In this document: positions 8,932-17,870 of the stretch, in pieces
Numbering within the stretch: the first letter of the stretch is position 1
Layout of the letters: each line of letters opens with the position of its first letter
Source of the DNA: Palauibacter sp965207805
GTDB lineage: Bacteria > Gemmatimonadota > Gemmatimonadetes > Palauibacterales > Palauibacteraceae
Length of the DNA: 64,000 nt
Direction: 5' to 3'
Assembly (NCBI GenBank): GCA_965207805.1
Contig: OZ242312.1
Location: 3,162,001-3,226,000 of the forward strand
The notes under the pieces: model-generated
Seen by the model: the letters and a program-made list of their open reading frames with translations, nothing else
The model's database searches: none
Told to the model about the DNA's origin: nothing
Made by a program: the position numbers and the translations under genes

Positions 8932-10148
8932 CCGTCGAACGTCCGTGGGGGCAGGAAGACCTTCTGCGACGCCTGGCCGGCGCGGTCGCGGGCCGGAGGC
9001 TGCCGCAGTCGCTTCTCGTCCACGGCCCGGAGGGTGTCGGCAAGCGCTCGCTGGCCCTGTGGATCGCGCGCGCGCTCGAGTGCGAGGCCGCGGAGAAGGG
9101 GGAGACCGCGGCTGTGCCCTGCGAGCGGTGCCGGAACTGCCGCATGGCGGTGCGGCTGGAGCACCCGGACATCCACCTCCACTTCCCCATGCCGCGCCCG
9201 AAGCGGGCCGCCTCGCGGGCCAAGCTGCGAGAGGCCATCGAAGCGCAGCGGCACGAGCGTCTCGCTCTGCTGCGGGAGGACCTCCATGCGCGCCTGGACC
9301 CGGACGCGGTCACGGGACTCTACGTGGCCGCCGTGGAGAACATCCGCGACCAGGCGTCCCGGCGTCCGTCGATGGCGCGCAGGTCGGTGTTCGTGATCGA
9401 GGACGCGGAACGGATGGTGCCGCAGAGCGCGAGCCCGGAGGCGGCGAACGCCTTTCTCAAGCTCCTGGAGGAACCGCCGCCGTTCGCGTATATCGTGCTC
9501 ACGAGCAGCCGTCCGGATGCCCTTCTGCCGACGATCCGGTCCCGCACGGTGCCGCTCCGCATCGCGCCGCTGCCGACCGAACGCGTCGCGGCCTACGTGG
9601 CGAAGCACCTCGGCGTGCGCGATGACGACCGGGCGCGCGGGGTGGCACGGCGGGCCGGTGGCGCCGTCTACCGGGCGCGCCGGATCGTCGACGCCGAAGC
9701 CGACGAGTCCGAGGCCGCCGCGGACGGTCTGCTGGCCGCCGCCCTCGACGGCTCGCCACAAGCGCGCTATCGCCCCGCGTCCCGCTACTCCGCGCGTGGC
9801 GCGCGAGGGGAGCTGGAGCCGGCGCTCGAGGCGCTGCGCATCCGCCTTCGGGACATGCTCTGCGTCGCCGCCGGCGCCGCCGACGCGGCGCTGGACCCGG
9901 ATCGCACGAAGAAGTCCGGCGCAACGGGAAGCCAGGGCGCCCGGGGAGCGGGCGGCGTCCCGGCGGAAGGAGCGGTCCTCGAAGCCCTCGGTGCCGTCGA
10001 TGCGGCCATGGAAGGGGTGGGCCGCAACCTGAATCCGCAGGCGACGACGGCGCTCCTGCTCGAGGAGATGAGCGCGGCCTTCGCCGGCCGCTCCACTGGC
10101 CGGATGGCGGGAACACCGCAGTTTGCGGGGGTACTGAGAAGTCTGTGA
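8928..10148 (+). CDS. holB: DNA polymerase III delta-prime subunit
   Basis: 406-residue AAA+ clamp-loader subunit. Walker A-like GPEGVGKRS lies at about 34. A zinc module has C52, C65, C68 and C71 (PCERCRNC). FVIEDAERM stands for the Walker B region. LKLLEEPPP and the TIRSRT sensor follow; the usual SRC arginine-finger motif reads SRT here. The C-terminal collar domain is longer than in E. coli (334 residues) and contains a low-complexity Gly/Ala-rich stretch near residues 325-345. The GTG start overlaps the envC-like stop by 4 bp, and the stop overlaps the moaC GTG in the same way. Confidence 0.9.
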   Translation: MTVERPWGQEDLLRRLAGAVAGRRLPQSLLVHGPEGVGKRSLALWIARALECEAAEKGETAAVPCERCRNCRMAVRLEHPDIHLHFPMPRPKRAASRAKLREAIEAQRHERLALLREDLHARLDPDAVTGLYVAAVENIRDQASRRPSMARRSVFVIEDAERMVPQSASPEAANAFLKLLEEPPPFAYIVLTSSRPDALLPTIRSRTVPLRIAPLPTERVAAYVAKHLGVRDDDRARGVARRAGGAVYRARRIVDAEADESEAAADGLLAAALDGSPQARYRPASRYSARGARGELEPALEALRIRLRDMLCVAAGAADAALDPDRTKKSGATGSQGARGAGGVPAEGAVLEALGAVDAAMEGVGRNLNPQATTALLLEEMSAAFAGRSTGRMAGTPQFAGVLRSL

Positions 10149-10645
10149 CGGGAGGCAGCTTCGTGGACGGACTCACACATCTGGACCCGGACGGACGGGT
10201 GCGAATGGTCGACGTGGGAGAGAAACCTCTCACGCGACGCGTCGCCGTGGCCGAGGGCCGGATCCGAATGCGCCGCGCGACGCTCGATGCCATCCGGACG
10301 GGCGAGATCGAGAAGGGAGAGGCGCTCGCCGTGGCCCGCCTCGCGGCGATCCAGGGGGCCAAGGCGGCGTCCAGCCTCATCCCGCTGTGCCATCCGATCC
10401 CGCTCGACGCGGTCGATGTCGACCTCGAGGCCGAGGAGACGCCGCCGGGCTACCGGCTCAGCGTGCGGGCCTCGGCCGAGTGGCGCACGGGCGTCGAGAT
10501 GGAGGCGATGGCCGGCGTGGCGGCCGGCCTGCTCGCCCTGTACGACATGTGCAAGGCGATCGACCGGGGCATGACGCTGGGGCCGATTCGACTCCTCGAG
10601 AAGCGCGGGGGACGGTCGGGCGCCTGGACGGCGGACGCGAAGTGA
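10145..10645 (+). CDS. moaC: cyclic pyranopterin monophosphate synthase MoaC
   Basis: 166 residues, full length. MoaC converts the MoaA product to cyclic pyranopterin monophosphate in molybdenum cofactor synthesis. Diagnostic motifs are LTHLDPDGRVRMVDV at the N-terminus, LCHPIPLD (about 81), TGVEMEAMAG (about 118) and DMCKAIDRGM (about 133), with the catalytic Asp and Lys. The start is the GTG overlapping the holB stop. moeA (46915) and an xdhC-like gene (52602) elsewhere in the window indicate active molybdoenzyme metabolism. Confidence 0.96.
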   Translation: MTGGSFVDGLTHLDPDGRVRMVDVGEKPLTRRVAVAEGRIRMRRATLDAIRTGEIEKGEALAVARLAAIQGAKAASSLIPLCHPIPLDAVDVDLEAEETPPGYRLSVRASAEWRTGVEMEAMAGVAAGLLALYDMCKAIDRGMTLGPIRLLEKRGGRSGAWTADAK

Positions 10646-10664
10646 TGCGGACACGGGGGAAGCG

Positions 10665-12122
10665 GTGAACCACCGGGAGGCGCTCCGGAAGAAGATCGAG
10701 TCAGGCACGGCCCGGGTGGGCGTGCTCGGGCTCGGCTATGTCGGTCTTCCCGTCGTCACGGCGTTCTCCGGCGCCGGCTTCCGGACGCTGGGGTTCGACA
10801 TCGATGAGCGTGTCGTACGCCGGGTGCGGCGCGGCGACTCCCACATCGGCGACGTCCCCGCGCGGGCCGTCGCCGCCGTCGTCGAGAGCGGCCTCCTCGA
10901 CGCGACAACGGACTTCGGCCGGCTCGGGGAGATGGACGCCGTCATCATCTGCGTCCCCACCCCGCTCGGGAAGACCGGCGATCCCGATGTTTCCCACATA
11001 CTCGACGCGATCGGACACATCCGGGACGGCCTGCGGCCCGGTCAGCTCATCATCCTCGAGTCGACCACCTGGCCGGGCACGACCCGGGAACTCCTGCAGC
11101 CGGAGCTCGAACAGGGCGGACTCACGGCGGGCAAGGAGTTCTTCCTCGCCTTCAGCCCCGAGCGCGTGGACCCCGGCAATCCGACGTACACGTTCACGAA
11201 CACGGCGAAGGTCGTGGGCGGACTCACCGCCTCTTGCCGCGAACTCGCCGCCCGCCTCTACGAACGGGTCATCGACGAAGTCGTGAGCGTTTCGTCGCCC
11301 GAAGTCGCGGAGCTCACGAAGCTGCTGGAGAACACCTTCCGTGCCGTGAACATCGGTCTCGTGAACGAGATGGCCGTCATCGCGGATCGTCTGGGGATCG
11401 ACATCGGCGAGGCCGTCGAAGCCGCGGCGACGAAGCCCTACGGCTTCATGCGTTTCACGCCCGGCCCCGGTCTCGGCGGTCACTGCCTCCCGATCGACCC
11501 GCAGTACCTTGCCTGGAAGATGCGGACGCTTCAGTACCGGACCCGCTTCATCGAACTCGCCGCCGAGGTCAACGCGGAGATGCCGCGCTACGTCGTGGAT
11601 CGCGTCGCGCAGGCGCTCAACCGGCATCGACTGCCGCTGAACGGCAGCCGCGTCCTGCTGCTGGGCGTCGCCTACAAGCCGGGAGTCGGCGACGTCCGCG
11701 AGAGTCCGGCGCTCGACGTCATCGAACTTCTGCGCCGGCAGGGCTCCGAGGTCTCATACCACGATCCGTTCGTGCCGCGGCTGGCGCTGGAGGGCGGAGA
11801 TCTCGAATCGGAGCCCCTGACGGCGGACTTGCTCGCATCGAGCCACGCCACGGTCGTCATCACGGATCACCCGCAGGTGGACTACGGTCTCGTGCTCGAG
11901 AAGGCACGGATCATCGTCGATACGCGCAACGGCCTGCCGAAGCGGCCCGGGGAGCATGCGGAACCGGGAGGTGCGGTCGTCTATCCGCTCTCCGGTCCGC
12001 CGCGCGGAGGCTCAGCGCCGGATCTGAAGCCGGTCGCCGGGATGGATCCGGGTCGAGGAGAGGCGATTCCACTCGATGAGCTCGCGCGTCGATACCGAAT
12101 GTCGGCGGGCGATCAGCCATAG
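10665..12122 (+). CDS. UDP-sugar 6-dehydrogenase (WbpA/UDP-GlcNAc dehydrogenase-like)
   Basis: 485-residue NAD-dependent nucleotide sugar dehydrogenase. The Rossmann motif is GVLGLGYVGLP (about 17-27). The central motif is LLENTFRAVNIGLVNEMA and the catalytic cysteine lies in GGHCLPIDPQYLAWK (Cys about 273). The HCxPIDPxYLxWK wording matches WbpA-type UDP-N-acetylglucosamine 6-dehydrogenases better than UDP-glucose dehydrogenases. The product would be a UDP-uronic acid for surface polysaccharide. The core ends near residue 435. The last ~37 residues overlap, antiparallel, the lytic transglycosylase gene and look like a nonconserved tail. A WbpP-type epimerase lies at 15953. Confidence 0.88.
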   Translation: MNHREALRKKIESGTARVGVLGLGYVGLPVVTAFSGAGFRTLGFDIDERVVRRVRRGDSHIGDVPARAVAAVVESGLLDATTDFGRLGEMDAVIICVPTPLGKTGDPDVSHILDAIGHIRDGLRPGQLIILESTTWPGTTRELLQPELEQGGLTAGKEFFLAFSPERVDPGNPTYTFTNTAKVVGGLTASCRELAARLYERVIDEVVSVSSPEVAELTKLLENTFRAVNIGLVNEMAVIADRLGIDIGEAVEAAATKPYGFMRFTPGPGLGGHCLPIDPQYLAWKMRTLQYRTRFIELAAEVNAEMPRYVVDRVAQALNRHRLPLNGSRVLLLGVAYKPGVGDVRESPALDVIELLRRQGSEVSYHDPFVPRLALEGGDLESEPLTADLLASSHATVVITDHPQVDYGLVLEKARIIVDTRNGLPKRPGEHAEPGGAVVYPLSGPPRGGSAPDLKPVAGMDPGRGEAIPLDELARRYRMSAGDQP

Positions 12123-13739
12123 CGAGTCGCCGGGCCGGACCACGATCGTCACGGGGCCGGCGCCATTGCTCGCGGACCCGGCGGACCCTGTTCCATTCGA
12201 CCGGCCGGTCGCCGGGATCAGCAACTCCTGTCCGATCTGCAGGCGACGCGGATTCACATTGCCGTTCGCGGCCCGCAGCGCGGCCAACGACACGCCGTAT
12301 CGCTGCGCGATCACGCCCAGCGTCTGCCCGCGCTGCACCGTGACGACGGTCGTTCCCTCTGCGTTCGTCCGCGCGGTGATCGGGCGGGCACTCGAACTCC
12401 GCGCGATCGACGCGCCGGAGGCCCGCGCCGATCGGGGAACCACGAGTTGCTGGCCGATCTGCAGGCGACGCGGGTTCACGTTGCCGTTCGCCGCGCGCAG
12501 CGCCGCCACCGACACCCCGTACTGCTCCCCGATCCACCCCAGAGTGTGACCGCGCTGGACCGTGTGGAACGTCCAGGTCACCCGCTCATCCTCCGGCACG
12601 GCCGCATACCGGACCGCAAACTGCGCTGCGCCCGCCACCGGAACCCGAACCTCGACCTCGCGGTGCGGTGGCGTCACGTCGCGCGGAAACTCGGGGTTGA
12701 GGAGGTTGATCGTCTCCTCGTCGGTCCCAGCGACCTCCGCCAGGACGTCGAAGCTCGTCGCGTCGGGCACGCGCACCTTCACGTACTCCGGGATCGTCTC
12801 TCGCTCCGGATCCGGGAACCCGTAGCGCGCGGGATCGTGTCCGATCATGGCCGCCGCGATGATCTTCGGCACGTAGTCCCGCGTCTCGCGTCGCAGCAGG
12901 CGGCGGTCGGCGAGATCCCAGAAGGTCCCGCCCGGCACCGTGCGGAGCCCGCGGCGGACGCGGTTCGGTCCTCCGTTGTAGGCCGCCGCCGCCAGGTACC
13001 AGGAACCGAACTCCTCATAAAGATCCTTGAGGTGTCGGACCGCGGCGTCCGTCGCTTTCTCCGGATCTCTCCGTTCGTCGATCCAGTAGGATATTTCGAG
13101 GCCGTACTGGCGCCCCGTGCCCGCGATGAACTGCCACAGGCCCACCGCGCTCGCGCGGCTGTAGGCGTTCGGGTTCATCCCGCTCTCGATGAGCGCGAGG
13201 TAGATGAGGTCCTGCGGCAGCCCCGCCTCGCGCAGCTTCCGGCGAATCATGGGCTCGTAACGGGTCTTGCGGCCGAGGTAGGTCGCGAAGCGCTCGCCAA
13301 TGACGGTCTGGAAGAAGTTGACCCACGATTGGACGCGCTCGTTCATCTCGAGCCTCAAAACGCGCGGGTCCTCTCCTTCGTGAACCAGCCCCATCGGGTC
13401 GCCGCGGAGCATCTCGCGGATGGCTCGATCGATCTCCGCCGCGGTCGGCCCGGCGGCCGTTTCGTCCACGGGGTCCGGCACGACCGGGTCTTCCGGCATC
13501 AGTTCGTCGTCCGGCGCCGGAGCCGACGCCGAAGCGCCGCCCGGTTCCGGGGTCACTCCGGGTGGATCCGCCTCGCCGGCGTCGAGCGCACCCGGCTCGA
13601 CGTTCGCGGTCTCCGGGGCCGGGCCGATATCCGGCGTGCGCTGGGTGAACCCGCAACCGTGGAGGACGAACGCCGCGAGCAGCAGGCCGGCCCAATGAAA
13701 GCGCGCAAAGACGGGTGTTTTCGATGATCGCTTGGTCAT
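12012..13739 (-). CDS. MltD-like membrane-bound lytic transglycosylase with three LysM domains
   Basis: 575-residue lipoprotein from the ATG at 13739. The signal sequence ends in the lipobox LHGC (Cys29). A Pro/Glu-rich linker leads to an SLT domain (about 160-290) with catalytic Glu185 in LALIESGMNP, then SAVGLWQFIAGTGRQYGL and AAAYNGGPNR. Three LysM repeats follow at about 390-435, 464-509 and 530-574; the first two are nearly identical over ANGNVNPRRLQIGQ. The family cleaves glycan strands to anhydro-muropeptides in the periplasm. A longer open frame extends upstream to 14279, but it lies inside guaB and is rejected. Its 3' end overlaps the dehydrogenase gene by 111 bp. Confidence 0.92.
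   Translation of the reverse strand: MTKRSSKTPVFARFHWAGLLLAAFVLHGCGFTQRTPDIGPAPETANVEPGALDAGEADPPGVTPEPGGASASAPAPDDELMPEDPVVPDPVDETAAGPTAAEIDRAIREMLRGDPMGLVHEGEDPRVLRLEMNERVQSWVNFFQTVIGERFATYLGRKTRYEPMIRRKLREAGLPQDLIYLALIESGMNPNAYSRASAVGLWQFIAGTGRQYGLEISYWIDERRDPEKATDAAVRHLKDLYEEFGSWYLAAAAYNGGPNRVRRGLRTVPGGTFWDLADRRLLRRETRDYVPKIIAAAMIGHDPARYGFPDPERETIPEYVKVRVPDATSFDVLAEVAGTDEETINLLNPEFPRDVTPPHREVEVRVPVAGAAQFAVRYAAVPEDERVTWTFHTVQRGHTLGWIGEQYGVSVAALRAANGNVNPRRLQIGQQLVVPRSARASGASIARSSSARPITARTNAEGTTVVTVQRGQTLGVIAQRYGVSLAALRAANGNVNPRRLQIGQELLIPATGRSNGTGSAGSASNGAGPVTIVVRPGDSLWLIARRHSVSTRELIEWNRLSSTRIHPGDRLQIRR
12232..12560 (-). repeat. internal LysM coding repeat
   Basis: Two highly similar ~107-bp units (about 12232-12338 and 12454-12560) lie 222 bp apart, exactly 74 codons. 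They encode the first two LysM modules of the transglycosylase. Differences are mostly at third codon positions, suggesting an older in-frame duplication kept by selection, or gene conversion. Confidence 0.75.
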
Positions 13740-13888
13740 CAGGCGGCAAATCCCCCTTGGCGCCACAACGTTGGTACTGCTACCCCCAGGCCCCTCCACC
13801 CCACCCGGGCGTCGCTCCGGAAGCAGGACCGGACAACACGCGGATAATGGTACCGAACCGGCTGTGCCGTGTCGAGATCGACGGGGGG

Positions 13889-15355
13889 CTAGACGTGGTA
13901 GTTGGGGGCTTCGCGCGTGATCACGACATCGTGCGGATGGGACTCGCGAAGCCCGCCGGAGGTGATGCGGAGGAAGCGGGAATCGCGGCGGAGTTCGTCG
14001 ATGTCGGCGGCGCCGCAGTACCCCATGCCGCTGCGGAGACCGCCGACGAGCTGGAACACGGTGTCCGCCACCGGTCCCTTGTAGGGCACCCGGCCCTCGA
14101 TCCCCTCGGGGACCAGTTTCTGCGCTGCCGATCCCTCCTGGAAGTACCGGTCCGCCGAGCCGGCCTGCATGGCCGCCAGCGAGCCCATGCCGCGGATCAC
14201 CTTGAACCGCCGACCCTCGAGGAGGAAGGTCTCGCCCGGGCTCTCGTCGGTGCCCGCGAACATGGACCCGAGCATGCATGCCTCCGCTCCCGCCGCGATC
14301 GCCTTCACGAGATCGCCGGAATACTTGATGCCGCCGTCCCCGATGACCGGCACCCGGCCCTCCACGCCCGCCACGCTGTCTTCGATCGCGGTGACCTGAG
14401 GCACGCCGACGCCCGTGACGACGCGCGTCGTGCAGATGGATCCCGGCCCCACGCCGACCTTGACCGCATTCACCCCGCGCTCGACGAGGGCCGCCGCCCC
14501 TTCGCGGGTCGCGACGTTGCCGGCGATGAGGTCGATGTCGGGGAGCGCCTCCCGCACCCGGGTGACGGCCTCGAGGACGCCTTCCGAGTGTCCGTGCGCG
14601 GTGTCGACGACGACGACGTCCACGCCGGCCCCGGCGAGTTCCCGCGCCCGCTCGAGTTCGTTCCGGCTCGCTCCCACGGCCGCCCCGACCCGGAGCCGTC
14701 CGTGGCCATCCTTCGTCGCGTTGGGAAACTGCCGCCGCTTGAAGATGTCCTTGACCGTGATGAGCCCGGCGAGCCGCCCGTCCTCTCCCACCACGGGGAG
14801 TTTCTCGATCTTGTGGCGGCGGAGAATGTCCTCGGCCTGCTCGAGCGACGTCCCGGTGGGCGCCGTGACGAGATTCTCGCTCGTCATCACGTCTCGCACC
14901 GGCCGCGAGAGGTCGGTCTCGAACACCAGGTCCCGGTTGGTCAGAATCCCGACGAGCTCCCCGTCATCGCCCACGATCGGGACTCCGCTGATCGAAAACT
15001 CGCGCATTCGCCTGCGGGCCTCGCCCAGCGTAGCGTCGGGTCCGAGCGTGACGGGGTTCAGAATCATCCCGCTCTCGGACCGTTTCACCCGGTCGACCTG
15101 CTGGGCCTGGGCCTCGATCGACATGTTCTTGTGGATGATGCCGATGCCGCCCTCGCGCGCGAGAGCGATGGCCATGCGGTACTCCGTCACCGTGTCCATG
15201 GCGGCGGAGAGCAGCGGAATCTGGAGCTTGATGCGTTGCGTCAGGCGGGTGGAGACGTCGACATCCGCCGGATGAACGAGCGCATGCCCGGGTGCGAGCA
15301 GAACGTCGTCAAAGGTGAGCGCTTCGCGGCTGGAGCGCGGCGTGGGAGCTTCCAT
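13889..15355 (-). CDS. guaB: IMP dehydrogenase
   Basis: 488-residue cytoplasmic enzyme oxidising IMP to XMP, the committed step of GMP synthesis. A (beta/alpha)8 barrel is interrupted by two CBS domains (about residues 95-210; VGDDGELVGILTNRDL and VGEDGRLAGLITVKDI). The catalytic loop is GPGSICTTRVVTGVGVPQ (Cys about 306), with DGGIKYSGD before and the flap with RGMGSLAAM after. It is 74 bp downstream of the DUF2281-like gene on the same strand, with the transglycosylase 150 bp further on. Confidence 0.97.
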   Translation of the reverse strand: MEAPTPRSSREALTFDDVLLAPGHALVHPADVDVSTRLTQRIKLQIPLLSAAMDTVTEYRMAIALAREGGIGIIHKNMSIEAQAQQVDRVKRSESGMILNPVTLGPDATLGEARRRMREFSISGVPIVGDDGELVGILTNRDLVFETDLSRPVRDVMTSENLVTAPTGTSLEQAEDILRRHKIEKLPVVGEDGRLAGLITVKDIFKRRQFPNATKDGHGRLRVGAAVGASRNELERARELAGAGVDVVVVDTAHGHSEGVLEAVTRVREALPDIDLIAGNVATREGAAALVERGVNAVKVGVGPGSICTTRVVTGVGVPQVTAIEDSVAGVEGRVPVIGDGGIKYSGDLVKAIAAGAEACMLGSMFAGTDESPGETFLLEGRRFKVIRGMGSLAAMQAGSADRYFQEGSAAQKLVPEGIEGRVPYKGPVADTVFQLVGGLRSGMGYCGAADIDELRRDSRFLRITSGGLRESHPHDVVITREAPNYHV

Positions 15356-15428
15356 GCGCCATCGTAGGCGACGGCCCGCGCGACGTCAAACGAGCGCCCG
15401 GCGTTCGACCGCCGCGACCGCACGGGTC

Positions 15429-15806
15429 CTAGGGGTCGACGACGATCTCGCGCGTCTCGGGCGGCGGGCGATCCTCTTTGGGTTCCGGTTCCGGGTTGCC
15501 CGCTTCGAGTTCGGCGAGGAATCCCCGCCCGGCTTCGCGGAACGAGTCGATCACGCGGTCGGCCGCGCCGAGCACCTTCATCGTTCCCTTGACCGCGGTC
15601 GTCGAGGCCCGCGTCCTCCGCAACCCGCGGTGGACGGATTCGGCGAAGTGCTGGAACGGATCCGCGCCGGCGGCCGGCCGGGACGCGTACTTCGACGCGA
15701 GATAGTCGATGAAATCGACGACCTCGTACTGCTTGTCCTCGGGGAGAGCCTGGAGCTTCCTCCAGATCTTCTTCCTCAGGATCTCGTTCATGCCTTCTTC
15801 GGCCAT
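15429..15806 (-). CDS. small DUF2281-like conserved hypothetical protein
   Basis: 125 residues, predicted soluble. The N-terminal motif LPEDKQYEVVDFIDYLASKY resembles DUF2281-type antitoxin/regulator proteins, which often start with a short helix containing LP...EVxDFIxxL. No toxin-like partner is adjacent; the neighbours are guaB and, divergently, a UDP-GlcNAc epimerase. The C-terminal part (about 55-125) is charged and proline rich with no recognised fold. No function is assigned. Confidence 0.65.
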   Translation of the reverse strand: MAEEGMNEILRKKIWRKLQALPEDKQYEVVDFIDYLASKYASRPAAGADPFQHFAESVHRGLRRTRASTTAVKGTMKVLGAADRVIDSFREAGRGFLAELEAGNPEPEPKEDRPPPETREIVVDP

Positions 15807-15952
15807 GGCGCCTTCCGACTCCGTGGTCGCCCGAACCCGCCCCGCGTCTCTTCATCGGTCCCCTCATACTCCGCCCGACAGGGGGCAGGTTTCAAGGACG
15901 CAGCGGGCGCAGCGGTGCGAGGGGTTCCGCCGTCCGCCGCCCCAAGCATAAC

Positions 15953-16981
15953 ATGTTGCGCGTGAAAACCGCCTATGATCTCGCCTGCGAAGAACTCGCG
16001 GCGGCTCCCCGACGATGGCTGGTCACGGGGGGCGCCGGCTTTATCGGATCCCACCTCGTCGAGCGGCTCCTGACGCTGGGACAGGAGGTCGTGGCGCTCG
16101 ATGACCTCTCGACGGGACACCGCGGCAACCTCGACGAAGCCGTGGCGGCCTCGGGCGCCCCCGCGGACCGTTGCCGTTTCGTCGAGCGGGACGTCGTCGA
16201 GGCCGGCGCCGTCGTCGAGGCGTGCCGCGACATCGACATCGTGCTGCACCAGGCCGCGCTGGGGTCGGTGCCCCGATCCGTCAAGGAGCCGCAGGAGACG
16301 TATGCCCGCAACGTCGAGGGGTTCATTAACGTGCTGGACGCGGCCCGGGACGCCGGCGTCTCCCGCCTCGTCTACGCCTCCTCGAGTTCGGTGTACGGGG
16401 ATTCACCCCACCTCCCGAAGGTGGAAGCCCGCATCGGGAACCCGGCATCCCCCTATGCGGCCACGAAGCGCGTCAACGAGTTGTACGCGGAGATGTACCG
16501 CCGCAGCTACAATCTCGAGGTCGTCGGACTCCGTTATTTCAACGTCTTCGGCAAGAGGCAGGATCCCAACGGCCCGTACGCCGCCGTCATACCGCGCTGG
16601 ACCCTGCGGATGCTCGCGGGAAAGTCGTGCCGGATCTACGGGGACGGGAAGACGACCCGGGACTACTGCTACATCGACAACGTGGTGCAGGCGAACCTGC
16701 TCGCCGCCACGACGGAGGCGGAGACGGCGCTCGGCGTCTACAACGTCGCTGCGGGAGATCCCACGACGCTGAACGAACTGTTCGCCTTCATCCGGTCCGG
16801 GCTCGCGGAGAAGCGGCCGGACGTGGGAAGCGCGGAACCCCTGTACGAGGGCTTCCGGGCCGGTGACGTACGGCATTCCTATGCGGACATCTCGAAGGCC
16901 CGGGAACGGCTGGGATACGAACCCCGCCGGACGCTCCTCGAAGGTCTTCGGTCCACGCTCGACTGGTACGCCGCCCTCTGA
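15953..16981 (+). CDS. UDP-N-acetylglucosamine 4-epimerase, WbpP family
   Basis: 342-residue extended short-chain dehydrogenase. The NAD motif is VTGGAGFIGSH (about 24-34), the substrate segment QAALGSVPRSVKEP, and catalytic SSSSVYG with YAATK (Tyr about 167, Lys about 171). The segments FNVFGKRQDPNGPYAAVIP and FRAGDVRHSYADISKA are hallmarks of the WbpP subgroup, which interconverts UDP-GlcNAc and UDP-GalNAc, rather than GalE. With the WbpA-like dehydrogenase at 10665 it could supply UDP-GlcNAc/GalNAc-uronic acids for capsule or O-antigen. It starts a + strand group with the PPTase gene 17 bp downstream. Confidence 0.88.
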   Translation: MLRVKTAYDLACEELAAAPRRWLVTGGAGFIGSHLVERLLTLGQEVVALDDLSTGHRGNLDEAVAASGAPADRCRFVERDVVEAGAVVEACRDIDIVLHQAALGSVPRSVKEPQETYARNVEGFINVLDAARDAGVSRLVYASSSSVYGDSPHLPKVEARIGNPASPYAATKRVNELYAEMYRRSYNLEVVGLRYFNVFGKRQDPNGPYAAVIPRWTLRMLAGKSCRIYGDGKTTRDYCYIDNVVQANLLAATTEAETALGVYNVAAGDPTTLNELFAFIRSGLAEKRPDVGSAEPLYEGFRAGDVRHSYADISKARERLGYEPRRTLLEGLRSTLDWYAAL

Positions 16982-16998
16982 ACGGCGGGAACTGGCCC

Positions 16999-17703
16999 GT
17001 GGGCCCCCGTCCCCCGGGGCTACCGGGGTCCGACCTTCACGTCTGGAGGATCGACCTCTCCGCCCGTGACGGGTCCGGCGGCCGCGCCCTCCTGAGCCCG
17101 GACGAGCGGGCCCGCGCCGAGCGACTCGTCAGCGCGAAGGCGCGCGCGCGGTTCCGCCGCGCCCGCATCGCGCTGCGACGTCTCCTCTCCGAGTACCTGC
17201 AGATCCCGCCCGGCGAGCTGGCGCTGGAGTACGGAGAGCACGGAAAGCCCCGGCTCGTGTCGACGCGAGCGGGCGACGGGGCCCGCGAGGCTCCCCCGTT
17301 CTTTTTCAACCTCAGCCACTCGGGCGGATTCGCGCTCTGCGCGGTGGGCCAGCTCGGCGAGATTGGCGTCGACATCGAACGCATCCGGCCGCTCAGCTAC
17401 CCGGGGGCTCTCGCGCGCGACCACCTCTCCCCCGAAGAACGGCGCCTCCGGTCCGACTGGGAGACCTCGGCGGCCCGGCCGGAGTTCTTCCGGATCTGGG
17501 CCCGGAAGGAGTCGATCCTCAAGGCCGCCGGACTCGGCCTGTCGCGTCCGCTCGGCCGCGTCGACACGATTCGCGGGGAACTCGACGGGCGCTCCTGGTG
17601 GTTGATGGACCTCTTCCCCGGGGAAGGCTTCACGGGCGCCGTGGCATGCTCCCGGGCGCCGGAAACCGTCCGGCAGTGGACTTGGCCCCAGCCGTCCGTC
17701 TGA
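16999..17703 (+). CDS. Sfp-type 4'-phosphopantetheinyl transferase
   Basis: 234 residues, the typical length for the two-domain Sfp class. It transfers phosphopantetheine from CoA to a serine of carrier proteins. Key motifs are FNLSHSGG (about 103), GVDIERIRP (about 122) with the Mg-binding Asp and Glu, and WARKESILKAAGLGLS (about 168) with the WxxKEAxxK-type signature. The GTG start is 17 bp after the epimerase stop. No polyketide or NRPS gene is in the window, so the carrier protein partner is unknown; fatty-acid ACP is possible. Confidence 0.9.
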   Translation: MGPRPPGLPGSDLHVWRIDLSARDGSGGRALLSPDERARAERLVSAKARARFRRARIALRRLLSEYLQIPPGELALEYGEHGKPRLVSTRAGDGAREAPPFFFNLSHSGGFALCAVGQLGEIGVDIERIRPLSYPGALARDHLSPEERRLRSDWETSAARPEFFRIWARKESILKAAGLGLSRPLGRVDTIRGELDGRSWWLMDLFPGEGFTGAVACSRAPETVRQWTWPQPSV

Positions 17704-17735
17704 CCGTGGCGCGACCCCCGATGGTCCCGCCACGG
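17704..17735 (+). terminator. hairpin after PPTase gene
   Basis: A perfect 8-bp inverted repeat, CCGTGGCG (17704-17711) and CGCCACGG (17728-17735), with a 16-nt loop starts on the base after the PPTase stop codon. There is no T-tract. It may terminate the epimerase-PPTase unit before the glnA promoter. Confidence 0.4.
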
Positions 17736-17744
17736 ACTGCGAGG

Positions 17745-17773
17745 TTGACGATGGCCGATCCGCTCCCCATAGT
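17745..17773 (+). promoter_or_regulatory. candidate sigma70-type promoter for glnA
   Basis: TTGACG (17745-17750), a 17-bp spacer, then CATAGT (17768-17773). It lies about 100 bp upstream of the glnA ATG and just after the hairpin that closes the previous unit. Spacing is ideal; the -10 matches 4 of 6 consensus bases. A Shine-Dalgarno-like GGAGG precedes the glnA start. Confidence 0.4.
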
Positions 17774-17870
17774 GCCTCGCGACATTGCGGGTCGTGCCCG
17801 ACCGCCAGGCGCGGAACCGGACGTACGAACCCCCCCTTAGTACGCCCCCAAGTGACCCGGAGGTCGCGCC

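Noticed and set aside
13740..14279. N-terminal extension of the lytic transglycosylase frame
   Set aside because: It lies antisense-frame within guaB on the same strand, is Arg/Pro/His-rich, and the lipoprotein signal starts at 13739.
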